Source: Xanthobacter flavus (GTDB taxonomy: Bacteria; Pseudomonadota; Alphaproteobacteria; Rhizobiales; Xanthobacteraceae). Taken from it: a stretch of 64,000 nucleotides of DNA. Below the pieces are notes generated by a model, which was not told the origin of the DNA, made no database searches, and saw only the letters and a program-made list of their open reading frames with translations. The DNA lies in assembly GCF_017875275.1 (NCBI RefSeq), contig NZ_JAGGML010000001.1:806001-870000 (forward strand), written 5' to 3'. The stretch's first letter is position 1, and the number at the start of each line of letters is the position of its first letter. A program made the translations under genes and the position numbers. Shown in pieces: positions 46,468-55,860 of the stretch.

Positions 46468-47946
46468 TCACATCCCGCCCATGCAGACGTACTTGATGTT
46501 CAGATAGTCGTCGCAGCCGTACTTGGAGCCCTCGCGGCCGACGCCGCTCTCCTTGACGCCGCCGAAGGGCGCCACCTCGGTGGTGATGACGCCGGCATTC
46601 ACGCCCACCTGCCCGTACTGCAGCTGCTCGGAGACGCGGAAGGCGCGGCCGAGGTCCTTGGTGAAGAAGTAACAGGCGAGGCCGTATTCGGTGTCGTTGG
46701 CGTAGGAGACGGCCTCCTCCTCCGTCTCGAACTTGAACAGCGGCGCCAGCGGGCCGAAGATCTCGTCGCGGGCGAAGGCCATGTCCTGCGTGGCGTTGGC
46801 GAGCACGGTGGGCTCGAAGAAGGTGCCGCCCAGCGCCGGCTGCTTGCCGCCGGTGAGCACGGTGGCGCCCTTGTCGAGCGCGTCCTTCAGCAGCCGCTCC
46901 ACCTTGGCCAGCGCCCGCGTGTCGATGAGGGGACCGGCGACCACGCCCGCGTCCACGCCATTGCCCACCTTCAGCGTCTTGGAGGCCTCGGCGAACTTGG
47001 CGGCGAAGGCGTCATAGATGCCCGCCTGCACATAGAAGCGGTTGGCGCAGACGCAGGTCTGGCCCACGTTGCGATACTTGGAGGCGATGGCCTGCTCCAC
47101 GGCGAGGTCGAGGTCGGCATCGTCGAAGACGAGGAAGGGCGCGTTGCCGCCCAGCTCCAGCGACACTTTCTTCATGGTGTCGGCGGACTGCTTCATCAGC
47201 AGCTTGCCGACGGGGGTCGAGCCGGTGAACGTCACCTTCTTGACCGCCGGGTTTGAGGTCATCTCCCCGCCGATGGCCGGGGCATCGCCCACCACGATGT
47301 TGACGACGCCGGCCGGAATGCCGGCCATCTCCGCCAGCACGCCCCAGGCGAGGCCGGAATAGGGGGTCAGCTCCGAGGGCTTGCACACCACGGTGCAGCC
47401 GGCCGCCAGCGCCGCGCCGATCTTGCGCGAGAGCATGGAGGAGGGAAAGTTCCACGGCGTCACCGCCGCGCACACGCCCACCGGCTCCTTGGTCACGAGG
47501 ATGCGGCGGTTGGGCCACGGCGAGGGGATCACGTCGCCATAGAGGCGGCGCGCCTCCTCGGCGAACCAGCGCACATAGGCGGCGGAAGCGCCGATCTCGC
47601 CCTTGGCCTCGGCCAGCGGCTTGCCCTGCTCGGTGGTGAGGATGAGGGCCAGCTCGTCGGCATTCTGGGTGATGAGGTCGGCGAGCTTGTGCAGCTTGCC
47701 CGCGCGCTCGGCGGCGGTGGTGGCGCGCCAGGTCTTGAAGGCGGCGGCGGCAGCCTCGATGGCGCGACGCGTCTCGGCGGCACCGGCCTTGGGGATGGTG
47801 CCGATGATCTCGCCCGTGGCCGGATTGTTGACCGCGATGGTCTCGCCGCCGTCGGCATCCACCCAGGCGCCGCCGATGAGCATCTTGTCGCGCAGCAGGG
47901 TGAAGCGGTGGGCCTCGGACGTGAAGGCGGGCTGGGTGGCGGCCAT
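46468..47946 (-). CDS. gabD: NAD(P)-dependent succinate-semialdehyde dehydrogenase
   Basis: 492-residue aldehyde dehydrogenase close to GabD. The catalytic Glu is in VSLELGGNAPF (about residue 264) and the catalytic Cys in NVGQTCVCANRFYV (about 298). The second Cys two residues later is typical of succinate-semialdehyde dehydrogenases of the GabD type. The TPWNFPSSML and GSTPVGKLL cofactor motifs are present. It completes the GABA shunt by oxidising succinate semialdehyde to succinate. Monocistronic, with no gabT nearby. Confidence 0.92.
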   Translation of the reverse strand: MAATQPAFTSEAHRFTLLRDKMLIGGAWVDADGGETIAVNNPATGEIIGTIPKAGAAETRRAIEAAAAAFKTWRATTAAERAGKLHKLADLITQNADELALILTTEQGKPLAEAKGEIGASAAYVRWFAEEARRLYGDVIPSPWPNRRILVTKEPVGVCAAVTPWNFPSSMLSRKIGAALAAGCTVVCKPSELTPYSGLAWGVLAEMAGIPAGVVNIVVGDAPAIGGEMTSNPAVKKVTFTGSTPVGKLLMKQSADTMKKVSLELGGNAPFLVFDDADLDLAVEQAIASKYRNVGQTCVCANRFYVQAGIYDAFAAKFAEASKTLKVGNGVDAGVVAGPLIDTRALAKVERLLKDALDKGATVLTGGKQPALGGTFFEPTVLANATQDMAFARDEIFGPLAPLFKFETEEEAVSYANDTEYGLACYFFTKDLGRAFRVSEQLQYGQVGVNAGVITTEVAPFGGVKESGVGREGSKYGCDDYLNIKYVCMGGM

Positions 47947-48067
47947 GGACGTGCTCCTTGGATCTTGCTTCCTCCAGCCGTGGGCTGCCGGAGGGCGCGC
48001 GCTCGTGCCGGGCGCGGCGGCGTCCGTGGGATATACGATCAGCCCGGCCCGGACCAGTGGGTCGGTA

Positions 48068-48289
48068 TCAACGCACGCAGGTGATGGAGTGGAAGGGCAC
48101 GATCTGCTCCTTCTGCCCGGCCCCCGCCGCCACCTGGCAGCGCAGATAGTCCTTGCCGATGCTCAGGGGCGCAAAGCCGGTGATGGTGTTGCCGCCCACC
48201 ACCTGGATGATGATGGCCTGGCCTTCCTTGTGGCCGACGATGTCGAGGACGGCCTGGCGGAAATCGTCTTCCTTGTTCTGGCACTGCAT
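48068..48289 (-). CDS. Small protein with an Sm-like pattern
   Basis: 73-residue protein of unknown function. A short N-terminal helix (about 4-18, with Cys3) is followed by five predicted strands: AIIIQVVGG, NTITGFAPLSIG, DYLRCQVAAG, KEQIVPFHSITCVR. This order and the G-x-x-x-x-G turns resemble the LSm/Hfq SH3-like barrel, including an ending in 'V-P-x-x-x-I'. The Hfq RNA-binding motif KH is absent. GGAGGGA lies five to eleven bases before the ATG at 48289. Upstream in-frame codons have no support. Sm-like fold is a guess from pattern. Confidence 0.6.
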   Translation of the reverse strand: MQCQNKEDDFRQAVLDIVGHKEGQAIIIQVVGGNTITGFAPLSIGKDYLRCQVAAGAGQKEQIVPFHSITCVR

Positions 48290-48489
48290 CGCGTCCCTCC
48301 CGCGGGAAGCCGGGCGCGCTTGCGGCCCGGCGGGCCGGCGCGTCTGCAGCAACTATAACGCCGAAGGGGCGCCTATGGTCATGCGTAGAACACATGCGAC
48401 ATCGGGCAGCCATCTCCTGTTGATCGGCATCAAAAGGCGCCGTTGGGGAAAGGCGTATCTAGAACAGGTCTGCCTGCGGGAGCCTTGTC

Positions 48490-48696
48490 ATGCTCAAAAT
48501 CGCGATTCTCGTCTGGATCGTTCTCGGCACTACCCTTGCGGGCGTAGCGGTGATGACCGTGCTGTCCATCCCCTCGCTGTCTGGTCAGGACATGCGCCTT
48601 ATTCCCATCGCTGCCGGCATCGGCGCGGTGGTCGCCATTCCGTTTGCGCTCTACATCGCCAAGCGCATCATGACGATCACCGGCAAGAATGCCTGA
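48490..48696 (+). CDS. Small two-helix membrane protein
   Basis: 68-residue protein made of two hydrophobic helices (about 4-28 and 38-60) joined by SLSGQDMRL. A positively charged tail (AKRIMTITGKNA) suggests both ends face the cytoplasm. The family is not known to me. GCGGGAG precedes the ATG. It stands alone between two unrelated genes. Confidence 0.6.
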   Translation: MLKIAILVWIVLGTTLAGVAVMTVLSIPSLSGQDMRLIPIAAGIGAVVAIPFALYIAKRIMTITGKNA

Positions 48697-48781
48697 TGGC
48701 GAAGGAAGCCTGAGGCGCGGTTGACGGCGCCGGAGGACGGCGAGCATCCTCGGTCCACGTCGTGGATGGAGGGGTGGTTTC

Positions 48782-49420
48782 ATGGGCCTTGAAATGGGGC
48801 TGCAGACCTGGGCCGCATTCGCGGCGGCCTCCGCCGTTCTCCTCGTCATCCCCGGCCCCACCGTGCTCTTGGTGGTGTCCTACGCCCTCGGGCAGGGATG
48901 GCGGACGGCTCTGCCCATGGCGGTCGGCGTCGCGCTCGGCGATTTCACGGCCATGACCCTCTCCATGCTGGGGGTGGGTGCGCTGCTGTCCGCCTCCGCG
49001 AGCCTGTTCCTTGCGGTCAAATGGGCCGGCGCGGCATATCTCGTCTATCTCGGCATCAAGCTGTGGCGCGCCGGCGGGACGATGGATGCGGCCCCGCGCA
49101 CCGAACGCTCCGCGCCCGTGAAGATGATGGCCCATGCCTGGCTGGTGACGGCGCTGAACCCCAAGAGCATCACCTTCTTCGTGGCCTTCCTGCCCCAGTT
49201 TCTCGATCCGAAGGCGGACTTCCTGCCGCAATTGCTGGTGTTCCAGGCGACCTTCCTCACCCTCGCCTTCCTGAACGCGCTCGGCTATGCGCTCGCCGCC
49301 GCCCGCGCCCGCCGGGCCGTGCGCAGCCCCCGCGTCATCGGCGTCATCAACAAGGCGGGCGGCTCGCTGCTCATCGGGGCGGGCATCGCCACGGTCGCGG
49401 TGCGCACGGGCAATTCCTGA
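48782..49420 (+). CDS. LysE/RhtB family amino acid exporter
   Basis: 212-residue membrane protein of the LysE/RhtB family with six hydrophobic segments. The N-terminal signature VIPGPTVLLVVSYALGQGWR and the second-half LVTALNPKSITFFVAFLPQFLDP are both typical. Exports an amino acid or homoserine lactone-type compound; the substrate is unclear. It converges with the cobB gene, three bases away. Confidence 0.92.
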   Translation: MGLEMGLQTWAAFAAASAVLLVIPGPTVLLVVSYALGQGWRTALPMAVGVALGDFTAMTLSMLGVGALLSASASLFLAVKWAGAAYLVYLGIKLWRAGGTMDAAPRTERSAPVKMMAHAWLVTALNPKSITFFVAFLPQFLDPKADFLPQLLVFQATFLTLAFLNALGYALAAARARRAVRSPRVIGVINKAGGSLLIGAGIATVAVRTGNS

Positions 49421-49423
49421 TCC

Positions 49424-50758
49424 TCACCCCCGCGCGATGGCGTGGAAGAAGCTGCCGGTGACGCTGCCCCGGCGGCTGCCCGCCGGCCCGAGGGGGCGGC
49501 CTTCGGCATCCGAAAGATCGGCCAGCGGCTGGTCGGCCCCGCGCGAGAGCACGGTCGCGTAATGGAATTCGTGGCCGCGCACCCACGCCCCCTCCGGCCC
49601 CAGCGGCGAGGGTGCGATGAGGCGCGCCTGGCGGTAGCCGAGATTCATCCGGCGCTTGGCGAAGCTGGTTTCCAGCTCGATGAGGCCGAGCATGGCATGG
49701 CGCACGCCCTTGGCATCCACGAGGCCGGCGCCCAGCGCCATGTAGCCCCCGCACTCCCCATGCACCGGCTTTCCCGCCGCGGCGAAGGCATGGACCCCGG
49801 CGCGGAAGCGTTCCGCCGCCGCGAGCCGGCCTGCGTGCAGTTCGGGATAGCCGCCGGGCAGCCAGAGCGCGTCGCAGGACGCATCCGGCGCCGCGTCGGC
49901 GAGCGGCGAGAAGGGCACGATCTCCGCCCCCTGCCCGCGCCAGCCCGCGAGCATGTGGGCATAGACGAAGCCGAAGGCGGCATCCTGCGCCAGCGCGATC
50001 CGCTGGCCCGGCGGCGGCAGCAGCGCCGTGTTGTTTCCCTGCCCCGCCCCTTCAACCGCCCGAAATGGCGCGGCGGCGGCGAGGATGCCGTCGAGGTCCA
50101 GATGGGCCTCGGCAAGATCGGCCAGCGCCGCGAGGCGGGCCGGAAGATCGTCCGTCTCCCCCGCCTGCACGAGGCCGAGATGGCGCTCCGGCAGCACGAT
50201 GTCGGCCGTGCGCGGCAGCGTGCCGAGCACCGGCACACCGAGAGGGGCGACCGCCTCGCGGATCATCCGCTCGTGCCGCTCGCTGCCCAATTTGTTCAGC
50301 ACAACCCCGGCGATGCGCACCGCCGGATCATGCCCGATGAAGCCGCGCAGCACCGCCGCCGCCGTCTGCGACTGGCCGGAGACATCCAGCACCAGCAGCA
50401 CCGGCAGGCCCAGCCGGGCCGCCACATCCGCCCCCGCGCCGGTGCGGCCCTTTTCCACCGCCACGCCGTCGAACAGGCCCATGGCCCCCTCGCCGATGAC
50501 GATCTGTGCCCCCTCCCCCGCCAGCGCGGCGAGATAATCCAGCAGCGCCGGGGGCATGGCCCAGCTGTCGAGGTTCAACCCCGGCCGGCCCGTGGCGGCG
50601 GCATGGAAGGCGGGGTCGATATAGTCCGGCCCGGACTTGATGGCCCGCACCGCCGTGCCGCGCCGCTTGAGCGCGGCGAGGAGGGCGAGCGTCACCGTCG
50701 TCTTGCCCGAGCCCGAGCGCGGGGCGGCGACGAGGAGGCCGCGGGGCGTATCGCTCAT
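49424..50758 (-). CDS. cobB: Cobyrinate/hydrogenobyrinate a,c-diamide synthase
   Basis: 444-residue amidotransferase that amidates the a and c side chains of the corrin ring with glutamine and ATP. An N-terminal CbiA/DTB-synthetase domain (about 1-190, P-loop APRSGSGKTTVTL) is followed by a class I glutaminase domain (about 245-440) with the Cys nucleophile in HGECGGYMALG. It is the leftmost gene of the cobalamin region and diverges from cbiD with a 47-base gap. An ATG three codons upstream (50767) is also open; 50758 matches the usual start. Confidence 0.94.
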   Translation of the reverse strand: MSDTPRGLLVAAPRSGSGKTTVTLALLAALKRRGTAVRAIKSGPDYIDPAFHAAATGRPGLNLDSWAMPPALLDYLAALAGEGAQIVIGEGAMGLFDGVAVEKGRTGAGADVAARLGLPVLLVLDVSGQSQTAAAVLRGFIGHDPAVRIAGVVLNKLGSERHERMIREAVAPLGVPVLGTLPRTADIVLPERHLGLVQAGETDDLPARLAALADLAEAHLDLDGILAAAAPFRAVEGAGQGNNTALLPPPGQRIALAQDAAFGFVYAHMLAGWRGQGAEIVPFSPLADAAPDASCDALWLPGGYPELHAGRLAAAERFRAGVHAFAAAGKPVHGECGGYMALGAGLVDAKGVRHAMLGLIELETSFAKRRMNLGYRQARLIAPSPLGPEGAWVRGHEFHYATVLSRGADQPLADLSDAEGRPLGPAGSRRGSVTGSFFHAIARG

Positions 50759-50805
50759 GACGCGCACCCTTCCTTGCCCGCGTCCGGCCCGCTATCACCA
50801 ACATC

Positions 50806-51927
50806 ATGAGCACGGGCGACACCGCCGACGACGCACCCGACAGGCCGCTGAAACGCGGCTGGACCACCGGCACCTGCGCGGCCGGCGCGGCCAAGGCGGC
50901 GTTCGCGGCGCTGGTCACTGGCGACTTTCCCGATCCGGTCGAGGTGGAGCTGCCCTCCGGCGCCCGCCCGGCCTTCGCTCTCGCCACGCACGAGCGCGCG
51001 GCGGAGATGGCCACCGCCGGCATTGTGAAGGATGCGGGCGATGATCCGGACGTGACCCACGGCGCCCTTGTCCGCGCCACCGTGCGGCGCGGCGCGGCGG
51101 GCGCGGGCATCACCTTCAAGGCCGGCGCGGGCGTCGGCACCGTGACGCGGCCGGGCCTGCCCATCCCGCCCGGCGAGCCGGCCATCAATCCCGTGCCCCG
51201 CCGCATGATCGCCGCCGGCATCGCGGAGGTGGCCGCCGCCCATGGCGTCGCGCCCGACGCGGAGGTGGAGATTTCCATCGAGGACGGCGCGGCGCTGGCG
51301 CTGAAGACGCTCAACCCGCGCCTCGGCATCGTCGGCGGCCTGTCGGTGCTGGGGACGACGGGCATCGTCGTGCCCTATTCCTGCGCGGCGTGGATCCACT
51401 CCATCCATCGCGGCATCGACGTCGCGCGCGCCATGGGGCTCGATCACGTGGCCGGCGCCACCGGTTCGGCCTCCGAGGCGGCGGTGGCGAAGCTGCACGC
51501 CCTCGACGAGGTGGCGCTCATCGACATGGGCGATTTCGTCGGCGGCATGCTGAAATATCTTCACGCCCACCCCGTGCCCAAGGTGACGGTGGCCGGCGGC
51601 GTCGCCAAGATGACCAAGCTCGCGCAGGGCTTCCTCGATCTGCACTCCAAGCGCGGCAGCGCCGATCTTCCCGCCCTCGCCCGCCTCGCCGCCGAAGCGG
51701 GCGCGGAGGCCGATCTCTGCGCCCGCATCGCCGGGGCGAACATGGTGGCGGAAGCCTTCCAGATCGCCAACGCGGCCGGTTTCCCGCTGGGCGATTGCGT
51801 CGCGCGCGCCGCCTGGGCCACCGCCGCCCGCGCCCTCGACCGGGCGGATGTGCTGCTGGAAATCACCGTGTTCGACCGCGACGGCACCCTCATGGGCCGC
51901 GCGCCGCTGTCTGCCGCGAAGCGCTGA
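50806..51927 (+). CDS. cbiD: Cobalt-precorrin-5B C1-methyltransferase
   Basis: 373-residue enzyme with the CbiD start RGWTTGTCAAGAAKAAFAAL and the central INPVPRRMI and GTTGIVVPYSCAAWIHSI blocks. CbiD adds the C1 methyl group in the anaerobic (early-cobalt) route; in the aerobic route this step is done by CobF. It is on the plus strand between cobB and cobM, both on the minus strand, so it has its own promoter. CobG elsewhere in the cluster shows that the host uses the oxygen-dependent route, making this a mixed set. It ends 9 bases before cobM. Confidence 0.94.
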   Translation: MSTGDTADDAPDRPLKRGWTTGTCAAGAAKAAFAALVTGDFPDPVEVELPSGARPAFALATHERAAEMATAGIVKDAGDDPDVTHGALVRATVRRGAAGAGITFKAGAGVGTVTRPGLPIPPGEPAINPVPRRMIAAGIAEVAAAHGVAPDAEVEISIEDGAALALKTLNPRLGIVGGLSVLGTTGIVVPYSCAAWIHSIHRGIDVARAMGLDHVAGATGSASEAAVAKLHALDEVALIDMGDFVGGMLKYLHAHPVPKVTVAGGVAKMTKLAQGFLDLHSKRGSADLPALARLAAEAGAEADLCARIAGANMVAEAFQIANAAGFPLGDCVARAAWATAARALDRADVLLEITVFDRDGTLMGRAPLSAAKR

Positions 51928-51935
51928 ACCGCGCT

Positions 51936-52697
51936 TCATTCCCCGCCCCCGCGGAAGCGGCGGACATAGGCCGTGTCGTACAGCGCGCTCTCGCGGAAAT
52001 CCTCGGCCGCGAGCGCCCGCCCCACGAGAATCAGCGCCGTGCGCGGGATGGGATCTGCGGCGAGCTTCCCGGCGATATCGCCGAGCGTGCCGCGCACCAC
52101 CCGTTCGTTCGGCCACGTCGCGCGCGCCACCACCGCCACCGGGCAGTCGGCGCCCAGCACGGGCACCAGTTCCGCCACCACCTGATCCAGCGCATGGATG
52201 GCGAGATGGATGGCGAGCGTCGCCCCCGTCTGGGCGAAGGCCGCCAGCTTTTCCGCCTCCGGCATGGCCGAGGCGCGGCCGGAGACGCGGGTGATGACGA
52301 GGCTCTGCGCCACTTCCGGCACGGTCAATTCCCGCCCGAGCACGGACGCCGCCGCCGCGAAGGCCGGCACGCCGGGTGTGAGCGTATAGGGAATGCCCCG
52401 CCGCTCGAGGCGCCGCATCTGCTCGGCCACCGCGCTGTAGACCGAGAGGTCGCCCGAATGGAGACGCGCCACGTCCTCCCCGGCCTCGAAGGCGCGGACG
52501 TATTCCGCTTCGATCCGGTCAAGGTCCAGCGGCGCCGTATCGACGATACGCGCGCCCGGCGGGCACCAGCCCAGCATCTCCGCCGGCACGATGGAGCCGG
52601 CATAGAGGCACACCGGGCAGCGGGCGATGAGATCGCGTCCGCGCACGGTGATGAGGTCTGCCGCGCCGGGGCCGGCGCCAATGAAATGGACGGTCAC
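51936..52697 (-). CDS. cobM: Precorrin-4 C11-methyltransferase
   Basis: 253-residue SAM-dependent tetrapyrrole methylase: [22 protein letters not shown] at the start, [16 protein letters not shown] with the SAM-binding loop and [23 protein letters not shown], characteristic of CobM/CbiF. It methylates C11. The GTG start at 52697 overlaps the cobE stop (GTGA). Last gene of the cobL-cobE-cobM string. Confidence 0.94.
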   Translation of the reverse strand: MTVHFIGAGPGAADLITVRGRDLIARCPVCLYAGSIVPAEMLGWCPPGARIVDTAPLDLDRIEAEYVRAFEAGEDVARLHSGDLSVYSAVAEQMRRLERRGIPYTLTPGVPAFAAAASVLGRELTVPEVAQSLVITRVSGRASAMPEAEKLAAFAQTGATLAIHLAIHALDQVVAELVPVLGADCPVAVVARATWPNERVVRGTLGDIAGKLAADPIPRTALILVGRALAAEDFRESALYDTAYVRRFRGGGE

Positions 52698-53080
52698 ACC
52701 ACGCCCTCCCGCCGCGCCAGCGCGCAGGTGACGGGGCCGAGCGCGAGGCGCGGACCGATGAGGCGGCCGTGCGCCCCCGCCGCCGCCAGCGCTGCCGTCT
52801 CGGCGGCCGAAGGCACGCGCAGCAGCGCAACCACCCGCTCGGAATGGGTCTTGGCCCGGCTGGACGCGGCCTCGAGCTGGCTCTGCGGCACCAGCACCAA
52901 AGGCAGGCCGAGCAGCGCCGCCGCCTCGCTGATGCCCGCCTCCCCGCCTTTGATCGCCGGGGTGGCGACGAGGGACACGTCGTCCCTCTCCAGTTCGGCG
53001 CGCGCGAGGGCAGCGTCGAAGGCGGCGATCACCTCCTCCACCGACACGCCCCGCTTCGAGCCGATCCCGGCGACGATCAT
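52694..53080 (-). CDS. cobE: CobE/CbiG C-terminal-type protein
   Basis: 128-residue protein that corresponds to the C-terminal domain of Cbi[14 protein letters not shown], then [33 protein letters not shown] and a Ser/Arg loop. CobE is required in aerobic cobalamin synthesis, but its role is not firmly established. The ATG at 53080 was chosen because the family begins MIVAGIGS; it overlaps the cobL stop region (ATGA) and the cobM start. Confidence 0.88.
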   Translation of the reverse strand: MIVAGIGSKRGVSVEEVIAAFDAALARAELERDDVSLVATPAIKGGEAGISEAAALLGLPLVLVPQSQLEAASSRAKTHSERVVALLRVPSAAETAALAAAGAHGRLIGPRLALGPVTCALARREGVV

Positions 53081-54342
53081 GCGCCCTCTCCCATCGCACC
53101 GGGCTTCACCCAGCGCCATTGCGTCACCGGCATGGCCGGCCGCCAGCCGGTCATGCCCTTCACCGCCACCGACCGCGCCAGCGAAATGCGCGTGAGCGTG
53201 CCGCCGAGGCGGGCATGGGAGGCGATCAGGAGCGCCTCGGTCTCCAGCGTCACCGCATTGGCCACCATCCGCCCGCCCGGCTTCAGCGCTGCCAGAGCCG
53301 TATCGAACACGCCGGGCTCGCTGGCGCCGCCGCCGATGAAGATCACATCCGGCGTGGGCAATCCGGCAAGGGCGCCCGGTGCCGCACCCTCGACGATCTT
53401 GAGGTGCGGCACGCCGAGCTTATGGGCATTGCGGCCGATGCGGGCGGCGCGTTCCCCATGCCCCTCGATGGCGATGGCGGAAAGCGAGGGATGCGCCAGC
53501 AGCCATTCGATGGCGATGGAGCCCGCCCCCGCGCCGATGTCCCACAGCAATTCGCCCCGTCGCGGCGCGAGGGAGGAGAGCGTGAGCGCGCGCACCTCGC
53601 GCTTGGTGATCTGCCCGTCATGCTCGAACAGATCGTCCGCGAGGCCGGCTGCCAGCGGCAGGATGGGGGCGTCGGGGGCCGCCCGCACCTCCAGCGCCAC
53701 CAAATTGAGGGCGGCCACGTCTTTCAGATCGAACGCTTCGGCCGTGGCGCTGCGGATGCGCTCCGCCGGGCCGCCCAGCGCCTCCAGCACCGTGAGGCGC
53801 GCGGCGCCGCAGCCGTGGGCGGTGGCGAAGGCCGCCACCTGCGCCGGGCCGTCGCCGTCCGAGGTCAGCAGCAGCAGCCGCGCGCCGTCCTGCAGGAAGG
53901 GCCGCAGCCGCGCCAGCGGGCGGCCATGGAGGGAGACCATGTCCACCTCCTGCTGCGCCCAGCCCAGCCGCGCAGCAGCCAGCGCGAAGGCGGAGGGGGC
54001 GGGAAAGGCGGCCATCTCCGCCGCCGGCACATGGCGGGCAAGGCTCGCGCCGACGCCGTAGAGAAACGGATCGCCCGAGGCCAGCACGCATACGCTGCGC
54101 CCGCGCGCGACCAGCACGCCGTCCAGGCTAAAGGGGCTCGGCCACACCCGCCCCTCACCCGTCACCAGGTCGCCGGCCAGCGCCAGATGCCGCGCCCCGC
54201 CGAATACGATCTCGGCGGCAGCAATGGCGGCGCGGGCGGCGGGAGAGAGTCCTTCAGCCCCATCCTCGCCAATGCCGACGATGGACAGCCAGCGCCCAGC
54301 CGGGGCAGTGTCGGCGGCGATGGAAACCCCTGCCTCAGCCAT
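53077..54342 (-). CDS. cobL: Precorrin-6Y C5,15-methyltransferase (decarboxylating)
   Basis: 421-residue fusion of a CbiE-type methylase (about 12-210, [28 protein letters not shown]) and a CbiT-type methyltransferase (about 225-410, [31 protein letters not shown]). It methylates C5 and C15 and decarboxylates the C12 side chain. The ATG at 54342 is used by the same bases (CATG) as the divergent cobK start, so each gene's ribosome site lies in the other. First gene of cobL-cobE-cobM. Confidence 0.93.
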   Translation of the reverse strand: MAEAGVSIAADTAPAGRWLSIVGIGEDGAEGLSPAARAAIAAAEIVFGGARHLALAGDLVTGEGRVWPSPFSLDGVLVARGRSVCVLASGDPFLYGVGASLARHVPAAEMAAFPAPSAFALAAARLGWAQQEVDMVSLHGRPLARLRPFLQDGARLLLLTSDGDGPAQVAAFATAHGCGAARLTVLEALGGPAERIRSATAEAFDLKDVAALNLVALEVRAAPDAPILPLAAGLADDLFEHDGQITKREVRALTLSSLAPRRGELLWDIGAGAGSIAIEWLLAHPSLSAIAIEGHGERAARIGRNAHKLGVPHLKIVEGAAPGALAGLPTPDVIFIGGGASEPGVFDTALAALKPGGRMVANAVTLETEALLIASHARLGGTLTRISLARSVAVKGMTGWRPAMPVTQWRWVKPGAMGEGA

Positions 54343-55114
54343 GAAACCCCACATCCTTCTCCTCGGCGGCACCGGCGATGCCCGCGCGCTCGCGACCCGG
54401 CTTGCGCCGCGAACGGACATCCGCGTCACGCTCTCGCTCGCCGGCCGCACGGAAAATCCGGCGCCGCAGCCCGTGCCGGTGCGCGTCGGCGGCTTCGGCG
54501 GGCCGGCCGGGCTGGAAGACTATCTCAAGGCGGAAGGCATCGCCGCCGTCATCGATGCGACGCATCCCTATGCGGCGCGCATGTCCTTCAACGCGGCGCT
54601 GGCCTGCGCGGCGGCGAGCGTGCCGCTCCTCGCGCTGCGCCGCGCGCCGTGGCAGCCCCAGCCGGGCGACCGCTGGCGCGAAGTGGCGGACGTGCCGGCC
54701 GCCGTGGCGGCGCTGGGGGAGCAACCCCGCCGCGTCTTCCTCGCCCTCGGCCGCAATGAGGTGCGCGCCTTCGAGGCGGCGCCCCAGCACACCTATCTCG
54801 TCCGCAGCGTCGATCCCGTCGCGCCGCCGCTCGCCGTGCCGCAGGCGGATTATGTGCTCGGGCGCGGGCCGTTCGGCGAGGCAGAGGATCATGCTTTGCT
54901 CAAGGCCCATGGCATCGACACCATCGTCGCCAAGAACAGCGGCGGCAGCGCCACCTATGGCAAGATGGCGGCGGCGCGGGCGCTCGCCATCGAGGTGCTC
55001 CTGATCGCCCGCCCCCCGACGCCGGACGTCACCGCCGTGGAACGCCCGGCCGAGGCCGAAGCGTGGCTCGACGGCATCCTCGCTCACGGCGCGGGCGCCG
55101 AGCGCGGCGCATAG
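54341..55114 (+). CDS. cobK: Precorrin-6A reductase
   Basis: 257-residue NADPH-dependent reductase with the CobK/CbiJ start ILLLGGTGDARALA and the DATHPYAARMS and VAKNSGGSATYGKMAAARAL blocks. It reduces precorrin-6A to precorrin-6B. It begins at the ATG at 54341, which shares bases with the cobL start on the other strand. No strong ribosome site is visible. Its 3' end overlaps the opposing cobJ gene by 31 bases. Confidence 0.93.
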   Translation: MKPHILLLGGTGDARALATRLAPRTDIRVTLSLAGRTENPAPQPVPVRVGGFGGPAGLEDYLKAEGIAAVIDATHPYAARMSFNAALACAAASVPLLALRRAPWQPQPGDRWREVADVPAAVAALGEQPRRVFLALGRNEVRAFEAAPQHTYLVRSVDPVAPPLAVPQADYVLGRGPFGEAEDHALLKAHGIDTIVAKNSGGSATYGKMAAARALAIEVLLIARPPTPDVTAVERPAEAEAWLDGILAHGAGAERGA

Positions 55115-55860
55115 ACGAGAGGCGACTTGCCGTCGCGCGGCACGATCCGCGTCTCGGCGGTGCCGATGAGGACGCAGGTCGCCATATCCGCCCGCGCGGG
55201 ATCGGCGTCCGCCAGCGTCGCCAGCGCGATGCGCTCGTCGTCCCGCCCCGCCGCGCGGCCGAACACCACGGGCACGGAGCCCGGCAGCTTTTCGCGCAGC
55301 AGCTCGAACGCGCGGCCGAGCTGCCAGGGCCGCGCCTTGCTGATGGGATTATAGAGGGCGATCACGAAGCCGGCCTCGGCGGCGAGCGCGAGGCGCTTTT
55401 CCACCAGCGGCCAGGGCTTCAGATTGTCCGAAAGGGAGATGGCGCAGAAATCGTGCCCCAAGGGCGCGCCGCAGCGGGCGGCCACCGCCAGCATCGCGGT
55501 GACGCCGGGCACGATCTCGACATCCAGCGCCCGCCATTCCGCCGGGCCATGCTCGATGGCCTCGCACACCGCAGCCGCCATGGCGAACACGCCGGGATCA
55601 CCGCCCGAGACCATCGCCACCTTCGCCCCGGCCACGGCCGCCTCAAGGGCTGCGGACGCACGGGCGATCTCCTCGCGATTGTCCGAGGCGCGCCGCTCCT
55701 GCCCCGGCCGCTCCGGCAGGCGGGCGAGATAGGGCATATAGCCGAAGAGGACATCCGCCGCCGCCACCGCCTCGGCCGCCTCCGGCGTCATCTGCCGCGC
55801 CGAACCCGGGCCGAGGCCGACCACCGTAAGACGACCCGCCACCGTCAGCCGCCCGTTCAC
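55084..55860 (-). CDS. cobJ: Precorrin-3B C17-methyltransferase
   Basis: 258-residue methylase with LTVVGLGPGSARQMTPEA, the SAM loop SGGDPGVFAMAAA, and ALYNPISKARPWQL and FGRAAGRDDE, typical of CobJ/CbiH. It methylates C17 with ring contraction. The GTG start overlaps the cobI stop (GTGA). It is the last gene of the riboswitch-led operon. Confidence 0.93.
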   Translation of the reverse strand: MNGRLTVAGRLTVVGLGPGSARQMTPEAAEAVAAADVLFGYMPYLARLPERPGQERRASDNREEIARASAALEAAVAGAKVAMVSGGDPGVFAMAAAVCEAIEHGPAEWRALDVEIVPGVTAMLAVAARCGAPLGHDFCAISLSDNLKPWPLVEKRLALAAEAGFVIALYNPISKARPWQLGRAFELLREKLPGSVPVVFGRAAGRDDERIALATLADADPARADMATCVLIGTAETRIVPRDGKSPLVYAPRSAPAP

